Below are positions 8,935-18,104 of a DNA stretch of 64,000 bases, piece after piece. The DNA comes from Deltaproteobacteria bacterium (GTDB lineage: Bacteria > Desulfobacterota > Binatia > UTPRO1): contig JACQEO010000028.1 in NCBI GenBank assembly GCA_016200545.1, positions 1 to 64,000 on the forward strand. Direction: 5' to 3'. Both the position numbers and the translations under genes were made by a program. Within the stretch, counting starts at the first letter, position 1. Each line of letters begins with the position of its first letter. Below the pieces are notes generated by a model. That model saw only the letters and a program-made list of their open reading frames with translations. It was not told the DNA's origin and ran no database searches.

Positions 8935-9405
8935 GTGAGAAGGCCTCCACTGAAACGACGCGCGCTGTTCATCGTCGCCGCCTTCACGCTGACGATGCCG
9001 CCGACCGGCGGTGCGCTGCTCACGTGTCCGGAACCGGCGCGAGCGGAGTCCGCGGAAGACGTCGCGCCCATCCGTCCGATCCGCATCGAAGGCTACTGGG
9101 GTCGCGACCGTCGCGCGCCCGGCGTCCTCGACGGCATCGCGATCTCGAGCAATCGCGGCGGCCCGCGAGGCACGTTCGGCGTCACCGCACTGCAAGCCTA
9201 CAAACCCGAAGAGGAAGGCGTGCAGGTGCTCCGCCACTCCGGTCTGCAACCGAGCCTGCGCCTCCTCGGTCACGACGACATGATCCGCCGTTTCGTTGAA
9301 GCCCCCACGACGGAGAAGGTCGTGGCATTCGGAGTGTATCGACCTGCAACCGGGACGCTCGTCTTGAGCTCGGTCGAGGTTACGGGAGAGACGGGGAATC
9401 GCTGA
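8935..9405 (+). CDS. exported protein of unknown function
   Basis: 156 residues. The GTG start is preceded by AGGAGG at 8-nt spacing, which decides it over an ATG nine codons upstream. The N-terminus ([16 protein letters not shown]) is a classical Sec signal peptide with likely cleavage after ARA near residue 40. The mature part contains [20 protein letters not shown] and ends in beta-rich segments ([20 protein letters not shown]). No family recognised. It is divergent from the FKBP gene across a short shared promoter region. Confidence 0.65.
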   Translation: MRRPPLKRRALFIVAAFTLTMPPTGGALLTCPEPARAESAEDVAPIRPIRIEGYWGRDRRAPGVLDGIAISSNRGGPRGTFGVTALQAYKPEEEGVQVLRHSGLQPSLRLLGHDDMIRRFVEAPTTEKVVAFGVYRPATGTLVLSSVEVTGETGNR

Positions 9406-9432
9406 GCGACCGAGCGGAGCCGCAACCTACGA

Positions 9433-9648
9433 TCAGGCGGTCTCGCCCGTGTCGTCGCCGTTCTCCGACTCCGCCTCTTCATCGCCCTCACGGGGCGGGA
9501 GCGGATTGCCGTCGGCGTCCACCATGTCGGGGTCGAGACCGCGCGCTCGCATGTCGCGGCGCATCTGGAGGCGGCGCTGCTTCTCCTCGGAGCGGCGCTT
9601 GCGATCCATCTCCCGCCGGCGCTTGTCGCCCCTGAAAAACTTCGCCAT
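9433..9648 (-). CDS. small highly charged protein, unknown
   Basis: 71 residues starting MAKFFRGDKRRREMDRKRR. The N-terminal two thirds are Lys/Arg-rich and probably one long helix; the C-terminus is acidic (REGDEEAESENGDDTGETA). Such basic-then-acidic small proteins are common in high-GC genomes and may bind nucleic acid. There are no conserved catalytic motifs. It converges with the exported protein at 8935-9405. Confidence 0.55.
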   Translation of the reverse strand: MAKFFRGDKRRREMDRKRRSEEKQRRLQMRRDMRARGLDPDMVDADGNPLPPREGDEEAESENGDDTGETA

Positions 9649-9756
9649 GAAGTGGAAAAGGCGTATCTCGCGGATGCGTTCCGGTCAAGCCGATCCGTCG
9701 TCGGCGGGCCGGAGAACGCACCTTCCCGCCGACAACGATCGATCTCGGAAACGGGC

Positions 9757-10404
9757 TCAGAGGCTCTTTTTCGAGAAGTACCAGTCGGTCATCTCGTAGC
9801 CGGCTTTCTTCCGCTCCTCGACCTGCGCGACACTCGTCGGCGGCGGCACGATCACCTTCTCGCCCCGCTTCCAGTTGGCCGGCGTCGCGACACCGTGCTT
9901 GTCGTTCAGCTGCAAGGCGTCAACGACGCGCAGGATCTCGTCCATGTTCCGCCCGGTCGTGAGCGGATAGTAGACCATTGCGCGCAGCATCCCCTTGTCG
10001 TCGATGATGAAGACGGCACGCACCGTCGCCGTCGAGCTCGCACCCGGGTGGATCATTCCGTAGAGACTCGCCACCTTCATGTCGAGGTCGGCAATCACCG
10101 GGAACGGCACCTTCACGTTGAAGTTCTGCTCGATGTTCTGCAGCCAGCCGAGGTGGGCGTAGATCGAATCGATCGAGAGCCCGATCAATTGCACACTGCG
10201 CTTCACGAACTCGTCGTGGAGATTGGAGAAGCCGATAAACTCGGTGGTGCAGACGGGCGTGAAGTCGGCGGGATGCGAGAAGAGCACCACCCACTTCTTT
10301 CCCTTGAAGTCGGAGAGCTTGATCGGCCCTTGTGTGGTGTTGGCCTCGAAATCAGGGGCCGGCTCGTTCAAGCGAACGAGCGGCCGCTGCTGGGTTGCTT
10401 CCAT
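9757..10404 (-). CDS. 1-Cys peroxiredoxin (Prx6 subfamily)
   Basis: Reduces peroxides in the cytoplasm. 215 residues, Prx6-like length with the long C-terminal extension. The peroxidatic cysteine is in FSHPADFTPVCTTEFIGF near residue 52; no other cysteine occurs in the protein, so it is a true 1-Cys form needing an external thiol. PFPVIADLDMKVASLYGM and VRAVFIIDDKGMLRAMVYYP are conserved, as is the C-terminal NWKRGEKVIVPPP. The start is supported by AGGAGG upstream. It is not in an obvious operon. Confidence 0.94.
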   Translation of the reverse strand: MEATQQRPLVRLNEPAPDFEANTTQGPIKLSDFKGKKWVVLFSHPADFTPVCTTEFIGFSNLHDEFVKRSVQLIGLSIDSIYAHLGWLQNIEQNFNVKVPFPVIADLDMKVASLYGMIHPGASSTATVRAVFIIDDKGMLRAMVYYPLTTGRNMDEILRVVDALQLNDKHGVATPANWKRGEKVIVPPPTSVAQVEERKKAGYEMTDWYFSKKSL

Positions 10405-10530
10405 GACGATCCCTCCTCTTTCCGTGGTGGCTGCCGGGACGGGCGGCCCCGGTGAATACCTTCTAGTATAGCGGAGCGTCCGGCCAAGCCCAGGCCGGCG
10501 GCACCGCCGCCGACCCGCGGGGCGACATTC

Positions 10531-11535
10531 TCAGCCTGCGACCCGCAGGACGGCGGCACCTTCGATCTCGTCGTCCTTCAAGCGGCGTAGCGCCGCGTTC
10601 GCGGCCTCGAGTGGAAATTCCTCGACCGACGCCTGGAGCGGAATCTCCGCCGCGAGTCGCAGGAGCGCGCGACCGTCGGCGCGAGTGTTGGCGGTCACAC
10701 TGCGCACCTCGCGTTCGTGGAAGAGATGCGCCGCGTAGTCGAGTGGCGGAATCGCGCTCAGATGAATGCCGGCGATCGCGAGCGTACCGCCGCGATCGAG
10801 CGCCGCGAGCGCGGGGAGGACGAGGTCCCCGGCCGGAGCGAAGAGAATCGCCGCGTCGAGCGGCTCGGGCGGCGTCGCCGCGGCATCGCCGACCCAGACC
10901 GCGCCCATGCGACGCGCGAGCGCCTGATGGCGCGGGCCGCGCGTCGCGACGTAGACGGCGCAGCCGTGGAAGCGGGCGATCTGGATGACGATGTGCGCCG
11001 AGGCGCCGAACCCGTAGAGCCCGAGGCGCTGCCCCTTGCGGATGCGGCTCCGCTCGTACGCCCGGTAACCGATGATGCCGGCACAGAGAAGCGGCGCCAA
11101 GGTGGCGGCGGGCACCGACTCCGGTAGACGATACGCGAACGCCGCGGGAACGACGACGTGGTCGGCATAGCCCCCGTCGACGTCGTAGCCGGTGAAGCGC
11201 GGCGCAACACAGAGATTCTCCCGTCCGAGGAGGCAGAAGCGGCAGCGGCCGCACGTCGCATGCAGCCATGCGACCCCGACGCGGTCGCCGGCCGCGAACC
11301 CGGTGACGTCCGCTCCGCAGCGCGCTACACGTCCGACGACCTCGTGACCCGGCACGACCATCCGCCGTGGCGCCAGATCGCCCTCGACCACGTGAAGGTC
11401 AGTACGGCAGACGCCGCAGACCTCCACCTCGACGAGCAACGCCCCCGCGCCGACCGAGGGCACGGGTCGTTCCACGAGTCGAAGCGGTGCCGCGGCGATC
11501 GGTGCGGGCTGCTCGATGAGGAGGGCACGTCCCAT
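10531..11535 (-). CDS. zinc-dependent alcohol dehydrogenase family protein
   Basis: A medium-chain dehydrogenase of about 334 residues. Catalytic zinc ligands include the cysteine in VCGVCRTDLHVVEGD and His in VVPGHEVVGRV. The four-cysteine structural zinc lobe is present in CGRCRFCLLGRENLC. The Rossmann part has LGLYGFGASAHIVIQIARF, a variant of the GxGxxG loop. The LLCAGIIGYRAYERS segment fits the subgroup of single-subunit zinc dehydrogenases found near acyl or wax metabolism genes. Start chosen at MGRALLIEQ with GGAAGG upstream. Substrate unknown. Confidence 0.88.
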   Translation of the reverse strand: MGRALLIEQPAPIAAAPLRLVERPVPSVGAGALLVEVEVCGVCRTDLHVVEGDLAPRRMVVPGHEVVGRVARCGADVTGFAAGDRVGVAWLHATCGRCRFCLLGRENLCVAPRFTGYDVDGGYADHVVVPAAFAYRLPESVPAATLAPLLCAGIIGYRAYERSRIRKGQRLGLYGFGASAHIVIQIARFHGCAVYVATRGPRHQALARRMGAVWVGDAAATPPEPLDAAILFAPAGDLVLPALAALDRGGTLAIAGIHLSAIPPLDYAAHLFHEREVRSVTANTRADGRALLRLAAEIPLQASVEEFPLEAANAALRRLKDDEIEGAAVLRVAG

Positions 11536-11699
11536 GCCCTTCCGATAGCGCAATCGGAACTGCCACGCGACTTCCGCCGCACCGCGGCAACGCACGCGTC
11601 GTCGCCGCAGACAAAAGCAGAGACCTGCACACAAATTCCGAGACAGTCTGATTCTGATGTGCTACTCAGCACTCGTCTGTTTGGTGAGGAGGAGGGCGG

Positions 11700-12497
11700 A
11701 TGGAGCAGCCCAGCTGTCGAGGATCGCTGAAACGGAAGGATCCGTTCGGCTTCGATCCGCAGCTACGCGCGCGCGTCAAACCCTTCTTCCGTTTCCTCTA
11801 CAAGTATTACTGGCGCGTCGAGGTCGAAGGCCTCGAGCATGTGCCCGCGGACGGGCCGGTGCTGCTCGCCGCCAATCACTCCGGCACATTGCCCTTCGAC
11901 GCCGCGATGATCTCGCTCGCCGTCGAGGACGAGCACCCGGCTCACCGCGTGGTGCGGATGCTCTACGCCAAGTTCGTGACCGACCTTCCCATGATCGGGA
12001 CGCTTTTCAGCCGCCTCGGCGGCGTCCAAGCGTCGACCGCCAATGGCACCACTCTCCTCAAACGTGGTGAGGCAGTCGGCATTTTCCCCGAGGGTGAGGA
12101 GGCCCTCGGAAAGCCGTACCATCAAGCGTATTGCCTGCGTCCCTTCCGTACCGGCGTCGCGCACCTCAGCACCCGCACGCAGGCGCCCGTCGTTCCGGTC
12201 GCGGTGATCGGCGCCGAGGAAACGAGCCGCGCGCTCTTCCGCATCGCGCAGCTCCCGAACATCTTTCGTGTGCCGTTCATCCCCGTACCGAGCTTGTTCC
12301 CGGTCCTCGGACCACTCGGTCTCCTGCCGCTCCCGACCAAGTGGCGCATCCGCTTCGGACCGCCGGTGCTCCCGATCACTTCGGGACGGCGCAACGCGCG
12401 CGAGCAGGTCCTGCACGAACGCGCCGAGTACGTCCGCCTCGAGGTGCAACGCCTACTCGACGTCGAGCGCCTGCGCCGCATCAGAGTGTTTTTTTAA
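11700..12497 (+). CDS. PlsC-type 1-acyl-glycerol-3-phosphate acyltransferase family
   Basis: Transfers acyl groups to a glycerolipid-like acceptor at the inner membrane. About 265 residues. Motif I is LLAANHSGTLPFDAAMI (variant of NHX4D, with the Asp five residues after His) and motif III is VGIFPEGEEALGK. The C-terminal LGLLPLPTKWRIRFGPPV is shared with the paralogue at 15613-16842. The start has GAGGAGG about 6 nt upstream. It is divergent from the alcohol dehydrogenase. The acceptor is not identifiable. Confidence 0.85.
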   Translation: MEQPSCRGSLKRKDPFGFDPQLRARVKPFFRFLYKYYWRVEVEGLEHVPADGPVLLAANHSGTLPFDAAMISLAVEDEHPAHRVVRMLYAKFVTDLPMIGTLFSRLGGVQASTANGTTLLKRGEAVGIFPEGEEALGKPYHQAYCLRPFRTGVAHLSTRTQAPVVPVAVIGAEETSRALFRIAQLPNIFRVPFIPVPSLFPVLGPLGLLPLPTKWRIRFGPPVLPITSGRRNAREQVLHERAEYVRLEVQRLLDVERLRRIRVFF

Positions 12498-12498
12498 C

Positions 12499-12538
12499 TC
12501 AATTTCGCCCCCGCTCGCTGCGCTCGCGCTGGGCGTCG
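12499..12538. repeat. dispersed GC-rich repeat, site 1
   Basis: AATTTCGCCCCCGC at 12501, then GCTGCGC, CGCG and TGGGCGTCG match, in order and spacing, the repeat at 17061-17105 (read on the other strand) and the one at 24422-24459. It lies 2 bp after an acyltransferase stop codon, between two convergent genes. It is part of a family seen at four intergenic sites in this window. Confidence 0.6.
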
Positions 12539-12561
12539 CACCGCGGGGTGAACCCGCGGTG
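12539..12561. terminator. hairpin between convergent genes
   Basis: A 9-bp perfect stem (CACCGCGGG against CCCGCGGTG) with a 5-nt GTGAA loop lies between the convergent acyltransferase and uppP genes. There is no T-tract on either side, so it is at best a weak or Rho-assisted bidirectional terminator. Confidence 0.35.
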
Positions 12562-12607
12562 CTCCCAACATCACGGCACCTTGGTGAGAGGGGTCGGCGG
12601 CATTGCC

Positions 12608-13399
12608 TCAGTACACAACGGCGACGAGGGCGGCGAGGGCGATGCGGTACCAGCCGAAGGGGCGGAGGTCGTGATCGCGAACGTAGTGGAGGAGCGCGGC
12701 GATGACGGCGAGGGAGACGGCGAACGAGACGCCGAAGCCGAGCGCGAAGATCGGCGCGTCGCTCGCGTCGAGGACCTTGCGCGCCTCCCAGAGCGCGAAC
12801 ACCGAGGCGGCGCCGAGCGTCGGAATCGCGAGGAAGAACGAGAATTCGAGGGCGACGCGGCGCGAGAGTCCCGCGAGCAAACCGCCGATGATCGTCGCGC
12901 CCGAGCGCGACGTGCCGGGCCAGAGGGCGGTGATCTGCACCAAGCCGACGACGAGCGCCTGTGCCCACGTGACGCTCTCGACCGTCCCGATGTCGGACCG
13001 CCCTCGTCCGGGACGGTCGATGGCGATGAGCAGCGCGCCGCCGACGGCGAGCGCGGCGGCGACCGGAAGCGGGCCGAAGAGGACGCGCACGATCCAGTGG
13101 TGGAAGAGCAGCCCGACGATCGCCGCCGGCACGAACGCGATCAGTACCTTGCCGACGAACGCGCGCGCCTCTGCGTCGTCAGAGAGGCGCGCGGCGATCG
13201 CGAGCAGCTTCTCGCGATAGAACCACACGACCGCGAAGACCGCTCCGAGCTGGATGAAGATCTCGAAGCTCGCCGCCTTTTCCTCCGGGAACGCCAGCCA
13301 GCGCCCGGCGAGGATCAGGTGCCCAGTCGACGAGACCGGGACGTACTCGGTGATGCCCTCGATCACCCCTAGCGCGATCGTGATCCAGAAGATACCCAC
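12608..13399 (-). CDS. uppP: undecaprenyl-diphosphate phosphatase
   Basis: An integral membrane phosphatase that recycles undecaprenyl pyrophosphate, the lipid carrier for cell wall synthesis. About 263 residues with roughly eight membrane spans. Motif 1 is GVIEGITEYVPVSSTGHL near residue 11 and motif 2 is ALWPGTSRSGATIIGG, which carry the catalytic Glu, Ser and Arg residues. The GTG at 13399 follows an extended purine tract with GGAGG and gives the family-length N-terminus. It is monocistronic between two convergent/divergent neighbours. Confidence 0.95.
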   Translation of the reverse strand: MGIFWITIALGVIEGITEYVPVSSTGHLILAGRWLAFPEEKAASFEIFIQLGAVFAVVWFYREKLLAIAARLSDDAEARAFVGKVLIAFVPAAIVGLLFHHWIVRVLFGPLPVAAALAVGGALLIAIDRPGRGRSDIGTVESVTWAQALVVGLVQITALWPGTSRSGATIIGGLLAGLSRRVALEFSFFLAIPTLGAASVFALWEARKVLDASDAPIFALGFGVSFAVSLAVIAALLHYVRDHDLRPFGWYRIALAALVAVVY

Positions 13400-13563
13400 G
13401 CCCCCTCCCCCCTCCGCGAGATCCGCGTCGCTTAGCACACGCCGCCGCGCCCGACGAGTGGACCTCGTGCCGCCCGCTGCTCATCTTCCGATCAGCGCCT
13501 AATCCGCGGGCACACGCACGCACGAAACCCGGCGACACACCGGGCACGCAAGGCGTTGCGCGG

Positions 13564-13579
13564 TGGCACCTCGCTTGCT
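13564..13579 (+). promoter_or_regulatory. sigma54 (-24/-12) promoter for the porin locus
   Basis: TGGCACCTCGCTTGCT matches the RpoN consensus TGGCAC-N5-TTGCW, with GG and GC exactly ten bases apart (GG at 13565-13566, GC at 13577-13578). It lies 75 bp upstream of the porin start in the same direction. Sigma54 control fits a nitrogen-response locus because a P-II family gene follows. No NtrC-type enhancer site was identified by eye. Confidence 0.65.
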
Positions 13580-13654
13580 CCCTCATGCTCACACGTTCCC
13601 GCCGGGTCTCGGTGCGTGGGCCGAACGTGGACGAACTTTTTTAGGAGGAACCCC

Positions 13655-14605
13655 ATGAGGATGACGACGCGATGGAGATTCGGGGTCGCCGTGATGGCGG
13701 CCATGATGGCGACGCTCGCGTGCAGGACGCACGCACGCGCCGAAGGCGGCCTGACGCTCGAGGAGCGGGTGCAGCGGCTCGAGCGGCGCGGCGAGATGCC
13801 CGCGGCGGCGACCGACACGTCGGGGTTGCAAGCGCGCCTCGATGCACTCGAGGCCGCGATCAAGAAGCCGCCCTTCGGGCTCACCGTCGGCGGCATGGTC
13901 GTCGGCTCGTATCTCTACGACCTGAACGACCCGCAGGCGAACAGCAACAGCGTCGGCCTGCGCGGCTTCGACAAGGACCACAACACGTTCTCGCTGGATC
14001 TCTTCCAGTTGCAGATCTCGCGGGCGCCCGGTGAGAACGGCGTCGGCTTCGTCACCAAGGTGAACTTCGGCAAGACCGCCGAGCGCATGGCCGCGGACTG
14101 GGACGGTGACGGCACCGTCGGCAACGTCGCCGAGGAGCAAAACTCGATCGAGCTCGAGGAGGCGTACATCACGTACAACTTCCCGGGCCTCCCCGACCTC
14201 CAACTCAAGGGCGGCAAGTTCGTCACGCTGCTCGGCGCCGAGGTGATCGAGTCGCCGAGCAATCCCAACATCAGCCGCTCGCTGGCGTTCAGCTTCTCGA
14301 TCCCATTCACCCACACCGGGCTCCTCATGAGCTACGCGATTTCGCCCGAGGTGAAGGTGATCGGGGGGGTCGTGAACGGTTGGGACAACGTCATCGACTC
14401 CAATGACGGGAAGACGTTCATGGGCAGCGTCGCCTTCACCCCCGTCGATCAGTTCAGCCTCGCCCTGAACGGCACGTACGGGGCCGAGCAGCCGAATCGC
14501 GGCGACTCGAAGCGCGGCATCATCGACGTCGTCGCCACGGTCAAGCCGGTCGACAACCTGGCCTTGATCTTGAACTACGACTACGGTCACCTACGACCTG
14601 CCTGA
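13655..14605 (+). CDS. outer-membrane porin, N-terminal part (reading frame broken)
   Basis: ATG with AGGAGG 6 nt upstream. The first 27 residues are a signal peptide (MRMTTRWRFGVAVMAAMMAT, ending ARAEG). A short coiled-coil segment (LEERVQRLERR, LQARLDALEAAI) precedes a beta-barrel of the large porin family found next to ammonium-transport genes: alternating segments such as KVNFGKTAERM, LEEAYITYNFPGLPDLQLKGG and GVVNGWDNV. The frame stops at 14605 just after LILNYDYGH, where a barrel would normally continue; the remaining strands lie in another frame (14590-14867). See the remnant entry. Barrel function is probably passive uptake. Confidence 0.75.
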   Translation: MRMTTRWRFGVAVMAAMMATLACRTHARAEGGLTLEERVQRLERRGEMPAAATDTSGLQARLDALEAAIKKPPFGLTVGGMVVGSYLYDLNDPQANSNSVGLRGFDKDHNTFSLDLFQLQISRAPGENGVGFVTKVNFGKTAERMAADWDGDGTVGNVAEEQNSIELEEAYITYNFPGLPDLQLKGGKFVTLLGAEVIESPSNPNISRSLAFSFSIPFTHTGLLMSYAISPEVKVIGGVVNGWDNVIDSNDGKTFMGSVAFTPVDQFSLALNGTYGAEQPNRGDSKRGIIDVVATVKPVDNLALILNYDYGHLRPA

Positions 14606-14867
14606 CACCTTCGCGCTGCCCGTCGGGTTCGCGCTCCGCGGCGAGTATTTCGACGACAGCAACAGCACCCGCCTCGGCGGCACCTTCGGCCAGGACCAGC
14701 ACGACTGGGAGGTCACCTCGACCTTCAAGCTCGTCCTCGCCGAGGGCCTGATGGCGCGCGCCGAGTACCGCTACGACAACGCCAAGCACCCCGTCTTCCT
14801 GCGCAACGTCGGTGGCACGCAGGAAGACCAGCACACGATCGCTGCCGAGCTGTCCTACGTGTTCTAG
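14590..14867 (+). pseudogene. C-terminal remnant of the porin in a shifted frame
   Basis: From about 14591 another frame reads TYDLPDTFALPVGFALRGEY, then FDDSNSTRLGG, and ends AAELSYVF with TAG at 14865-14867. A terminal aromatic residue (Phe) preceded by beta strands is the normal end of an outer-membrane barrel. Joining NYDYGH (first frame) directly to TYDLPD leaves no room for the strand and loop expected between them, so a short deletion plus frameshift is more likely than a single-base error. It has no start codon of its own. Confidence 0.7.
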
Positions 14868-15128
<261 letters not shown>

Positions 15129-15133
15129 AGCGG

Positions 15134-15523
15134 ATGTCGATGATCGTCATCGCAGACAATGACGATGCGACGCGGATCGTGCTCGGGCACGCGCTCGAGC
15201 GCAGCGGCTACGCCGTCGAGACGATCGCGGACGGCCAGCTGCTCTGGCCTGCACTGCAGGCACCCGAGGTCAACCTCGTGATCCTCGATCTCCGGATGCC
15301 GGGCATGAACGGGTGGGAAGTGCTGCGTCGCTTGAAGGATGCACACCAGCACCCCGACATGGCCCGGCCGGGCCTCCCGGTGATCGTCATCTCGGGCCAG
15401 AGCGATCCCGAGACCAAGCGTTTCGCCGTACGTCTCGGCGCCGCAGCGTTCATTGCGAAGCCGATCGACCTGAAAGATCTCGGGCGCACGGTCAGGAAGG
15501 TTCTTCGGGCCGGGGCGATGTGA
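15134..15523 (+). CDS. single-domain response regulator (receiver only)
   Basis: 129 residues, one CheY-like receiver. Acidic pocket DND at 8-10, phosphoacceptor Asp about 52 in LVILDLRMPGMNGWEV, Ser of the switch position in IVISGQSD, and the invariant Lys in AAFIAKPIDL. There is no output domain, so it signals by protein interaction or phosphorelay. The cognate kinase is not in the window. Five bases after the P-II stop, on the same strand, so probably cotranscribed. Confidence 0.88.
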   Translation: MSMIVIADNDDATRIVLGHALERSGYAVETIADGQLLWPALQAPEVNLVILDLRMPGMNGWEVLRRLKDAHQHPDMARPGLPVIVISGQSDPETKRFAVRLGAAAFIAKPIDLKDLGRTVRKVLRAGAM

Positions 15524-15612
15524 GGTGGGGGGGTCCGGCGGCGTAGGAGAGACGCGCGCCGGACCGACAGCGGCCGGACGGCTCCGCGAGGAAGCGTCCG
15601 GCCGCCGTCGTA

Positions 15613-16842
15613 TCAACCGGCGAACACTGAGTCGCGCGTGCGCAGCGCCTCGACGATCATGCGTTGGATGTGCTCCCGCACACGCTCCTTCAAGCGATTT
15701 ACCAGCAGATCGTCGTCGGCCGCGTCGCGTCCGTGCTCGGCCGCGAGGTCGAGGGGCGCCCCGAAGACGATCCGCCATTTCGTCGGCAGCGGTACGAGGC
15801 CGAGGAGGCCGAGCCATGGAAACGTCGGTGTCACCGGGAAGTACGGCACCCTCAGGATGCGCGCGAGCCCCTGCCACTTGGCAATCACCGGGTGGATCTC
15901 CTCGCCGCCGATGATCGTGACCGGCACGAGCGGCGCGCCGGTCCGGAGCGCGAGGGTCACGAAGCCGCCGCGCGCGAAGCGTTGCAGCCGGTAGCGCTCC
16001 CGGTAGTACTTGCCGACGCCCTTCGCACCCTCGGGAAAGACGGCGATCGCGTGCTCGCGCGCGAGCAGCCGCGCGGCGTTTTCCGCCGACGCACGCACCG
16101 CGCCGAGGCGCGCGAGCAGCGGACCGATCCCCGGAAAATGATAGGCAAAGTCCTCGATCAGCGGCCGGACCTCGCGTCCATGCCGCGTCCGCAGGCCGTG
16201 CGCCATGATGAGACCGTCGTACGGAAAGAAGCCGCCCGAGTGGTTGCCGACGAGCAGCACGCGGCCCTTCGTGGGGACGTGCTCGGCACCGGAGAGCTCG
16301 ACGCGCCACCATTGGTCGTAGAGGAACTCAAGCACGGGCGCGACGCGCGCCGCGAAGGCGGCATCGTAGCCGAAGTCATCGACATGATCGGCGGTACCGA
16401 TCATGCGCAACCGGATGATCACCTCTCCCACGCCGCCGCGGCGAAACGCGCGCGCGAGATCCGCATAGAACGCGAGCAGTTCCTCGGCCGCGTCGCGCGT
16501 GACGGTCACGACCCCACGCTCCGCGGACGGTCCGACGCCCGCCAGCACCTCGTCGATCTCACGCTCGAGCGCGCGCAGGCGCTCAGTGAACGGATCGGCG
16601 GCCGGATCCCGGGTGACGCGCGGCGCACGCCGCTTCGGTCGCGACGCCTTCGCTTCGCGCGCACGGGTCGCGCCGTCGACGGGCGGCGACGACGCGGCGT
16701 CGGCGGTCGTCGCCCCGTCGCCCACCGCCTTCGCGACTGCGTCCGTCGCCTTCTCAGCGCCACCCTCCCGCGGCGCCTCGCCCTCCGCCCCGTCCGGACG
16801 CCGCCGCGCCTGCGGCCGCAAATGCAACACTCGACGCGCCAT
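15613..16842 (-). CDS. PlsC-type acyltransferase with N-terminal charged extension
   Basis: About 409 residues. Residues 1-110 are a low-complexity Ala/Arg/Glu-rich extension. The acyltransferase domain follows a helical region: motif I LLVGNHSGGFFPYDG and motif III IAVFPEGAKGVGKYY. The C-terminal block GLLGLVPLPTKWRIVFGAPL matches the paralogue at 11700-12497, so the two arose by duplication; this copy has the extra N-terminal half. The start was set at MARRVLHLRPQ. The role is likely phospholipid or storage-lipid acylation; acceptor unknown. Confidence 0.82.
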   Translation of the reverse strand: MARRVLHLRPQARRRPDGAEGEAPREGGAEKATDAVAKAVGDGATTADAASSPPVDGATRAREAKASRPKRRAPRVTRDPAADPFTERLRALEREIDEVLAGVGPSAERGVVTVTRDAAEELLAFYADLARAFRRGGVGEVIIRLRMIGTADHVDDFGYDAAFAARVAPVLEFLYDQWWRVELSGAEHVPTKGRVLLVGNHSGGFFPYDGLIMAHGLRTRHGREVRPLIEDFAYHFPGIGPLLARLGAVRASAENAARLLAREHAIAVFPEGAKGVGKYYRERYRLQRFARGGFVTLALRTGAPLVPVTIIGGEEIHPVIAKWQGLARILRVPYFPVTPTFPWLGLLGLVPLPTKWRIVFGAPLDLAAEHGRDAADDDLLVNRLKERVREHIQRMIVEALRTRDSVFAG

Positions 16843-16955
16843 GCGAGGCCGCACGCTAACAAGCCCTCCGAGCAAGTCAACGTCGTCCTCACACCACTTA
16901 CGCGAGGCGCATCAGCGCCCCGCATCATTGTCACGAGCCCAGCCGCAACACCGAT

Positions 16956-17105
16956 CGCGAGGCGCAGCCGAGCACCGGAGGTGCGCGAATTCCCTTCGCG
17001 CACCGACGCCCCCCGCGAGGCGCAGCCGAGCACCGGAGGTGCGCGAATTCCCTTCGCGCACCGACGCCCATCGCGAGGCGCAGCCTCGCGGGGGCGAAAT
17101 CAATT
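16956..17105. repeat. 58-bp tandem repeat, 2.2 copies, plus dispersed-repeat motif
   Basis: Two almost identical 58-bp units begin at 16956 and 17014 (CGCGAGGCGCAGCCGAGCAC then GGAGGTGCGCGAATTCCCTT), followed by a partial third unit at 17072. Within a unit GTGCGCGAA and TTCGCGCAC form a hairpin. The partial third copy ends in GCGAGGCGCAGCCTCGC, a second palindrome, and GGGGGCGAAAT, which together are the dispersed motif also present at 12499, 19270 and 24422. It lies between divergent acyltransferase and ArsA genes. Confidence 0.8.
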
Positions 17106-17141
17106 GACCTTCACCCGGACGCGCATCTAGAACCGACTTCG

Positions 17142-18104
17142 ATGCTCGCCGAAGTCCTGCAACGCCGACTCGTCTTCGTCACCGGCAAGGGCGGCGTCGG
17201 CAAGACGGCGGTGACGCTCGCGCTCGCGCTCGCGGCGGCGCGCTCGCGGCGGCGGGTGCTCGTGGTCGAGGTGAATCCGCACGGCCGGGTCGGCGAGTAT
17301 TTCGGCGGCGTCACGCTCGGCCCGGAGCCGAGCGAGGTCGCGCCCGGCGTGTCCGTCGCGAGCATCGTGCCGGCGATCATCATGGAAGAGTTCGCGCTTC
17401 GCATCCTCCGCATCCGCGCGCTCGCGCGGCGGCTTCTCGAGAGTCAGACCTTCCGCGTCGTCGCCGCCGCGGCGCCCGGGATCGAGGACTTCCTCACCTT
17501 GGTACGGATCGCCGGCTGGGAGGACGCGCGCAGCGGCCTACAGCGACGGCGCCATCGCTTCGATCTCGTGCTCGTGGACGCACCCGCGACGGGGCACTCG
17601 GTACCGCTCCTCGCTACGCCCGGCACGCTTCTCAAGATGCTGCCGTTCGGACCGCTCGCGGGAACGGCACGCGCGCTGGCGCTCCTCCTGAGCGACCCCG
17701 GACGCACGGCGATCGCGGTGGTGACGCGTGCCGAGGAGATGGCGGTGAACGAGACGCTGGAGCTCGCGGCGGCGATCATGCGACTCGGGGTGCCGCTCTT
17801 GCCGCCGATCGTGAACGCCGTGACGCCGCTCCGCTTCTCACGCGAGGAAATCCGCCGCCTGCTCGCGGAGCCGCCTGACGTGCCCGCGAGTCTACATCTG
17901 CACGCCGCCGCGGGACGCTTCAGCGCCGCGCGCCAGCGGACCGCGGAGCGCGAGACCCGCCGTCTCGGACACGCATTGGCCACCGCGTCCGTCCGCTTGC
18001 CCTTCGTACCGGCGCGGCGGTTCGCGCTGCCCGCGATCGAACAGCTCGCCGACGCGCTCGAGCACGCCCGTATCCGCCGGCAGAGGGTCGGAGGCGCGGC
18101 ATGA
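17142..18104 (+). CDS. ArsA/Get3-family ATPase, first of a pair
   Basis: A 320-residue P-loop ATPase of the deviant Walker A class: FVTGKGGVGKTAVTLALALA at about 11-30 keeps the signature lysine (GK-GGVGKT). Switch II is LVDAPATGHSVPLL and the nucleotide-base loop resembles PPIVNAVTP. The family includes arsenite pumps, Get3 and bacterial homologues. No arsenic genes are nearby, so an arsenite role is not supported. It overlaps the next ATPase gene in an ATGA, so the two products are probably made in equal amounts and may form a heterodimer. Confidence 0.85.
   Translation: MLAEVLQRRLVFVTGKGGVGKTAVTLALALAAARSRRRVLVVEVNPHGRVGEYFGGVTLGPEPSEVAPGVSVASIVPAIIMEEFALRILRIRALARRLLESQTFRVVAAAAPGIEDFLTLVRIAGWEDARSGLQRRRHRFDLVLVDAPATGHSVPLLATPGTLLKMLPFGPLAGTARALALLLSDPGRTAIAVVTRAEEMAVNETLELAAAIMRLGVPLLPPIVNAVTPLRFSREEIRRLLAEPPDVPASLHLHAAAGRFSAARQRTAERETRRLGHALATASVRLPFVPARRFALPAIEQLADALEHARIRRQRVGGAA

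Noticed and set aside
16956..17105. Tandem repeats considered as a CRISPR array
   Set aside because: The units are contiguous 58-bp copies without unique spacers, and no cas genes are present.
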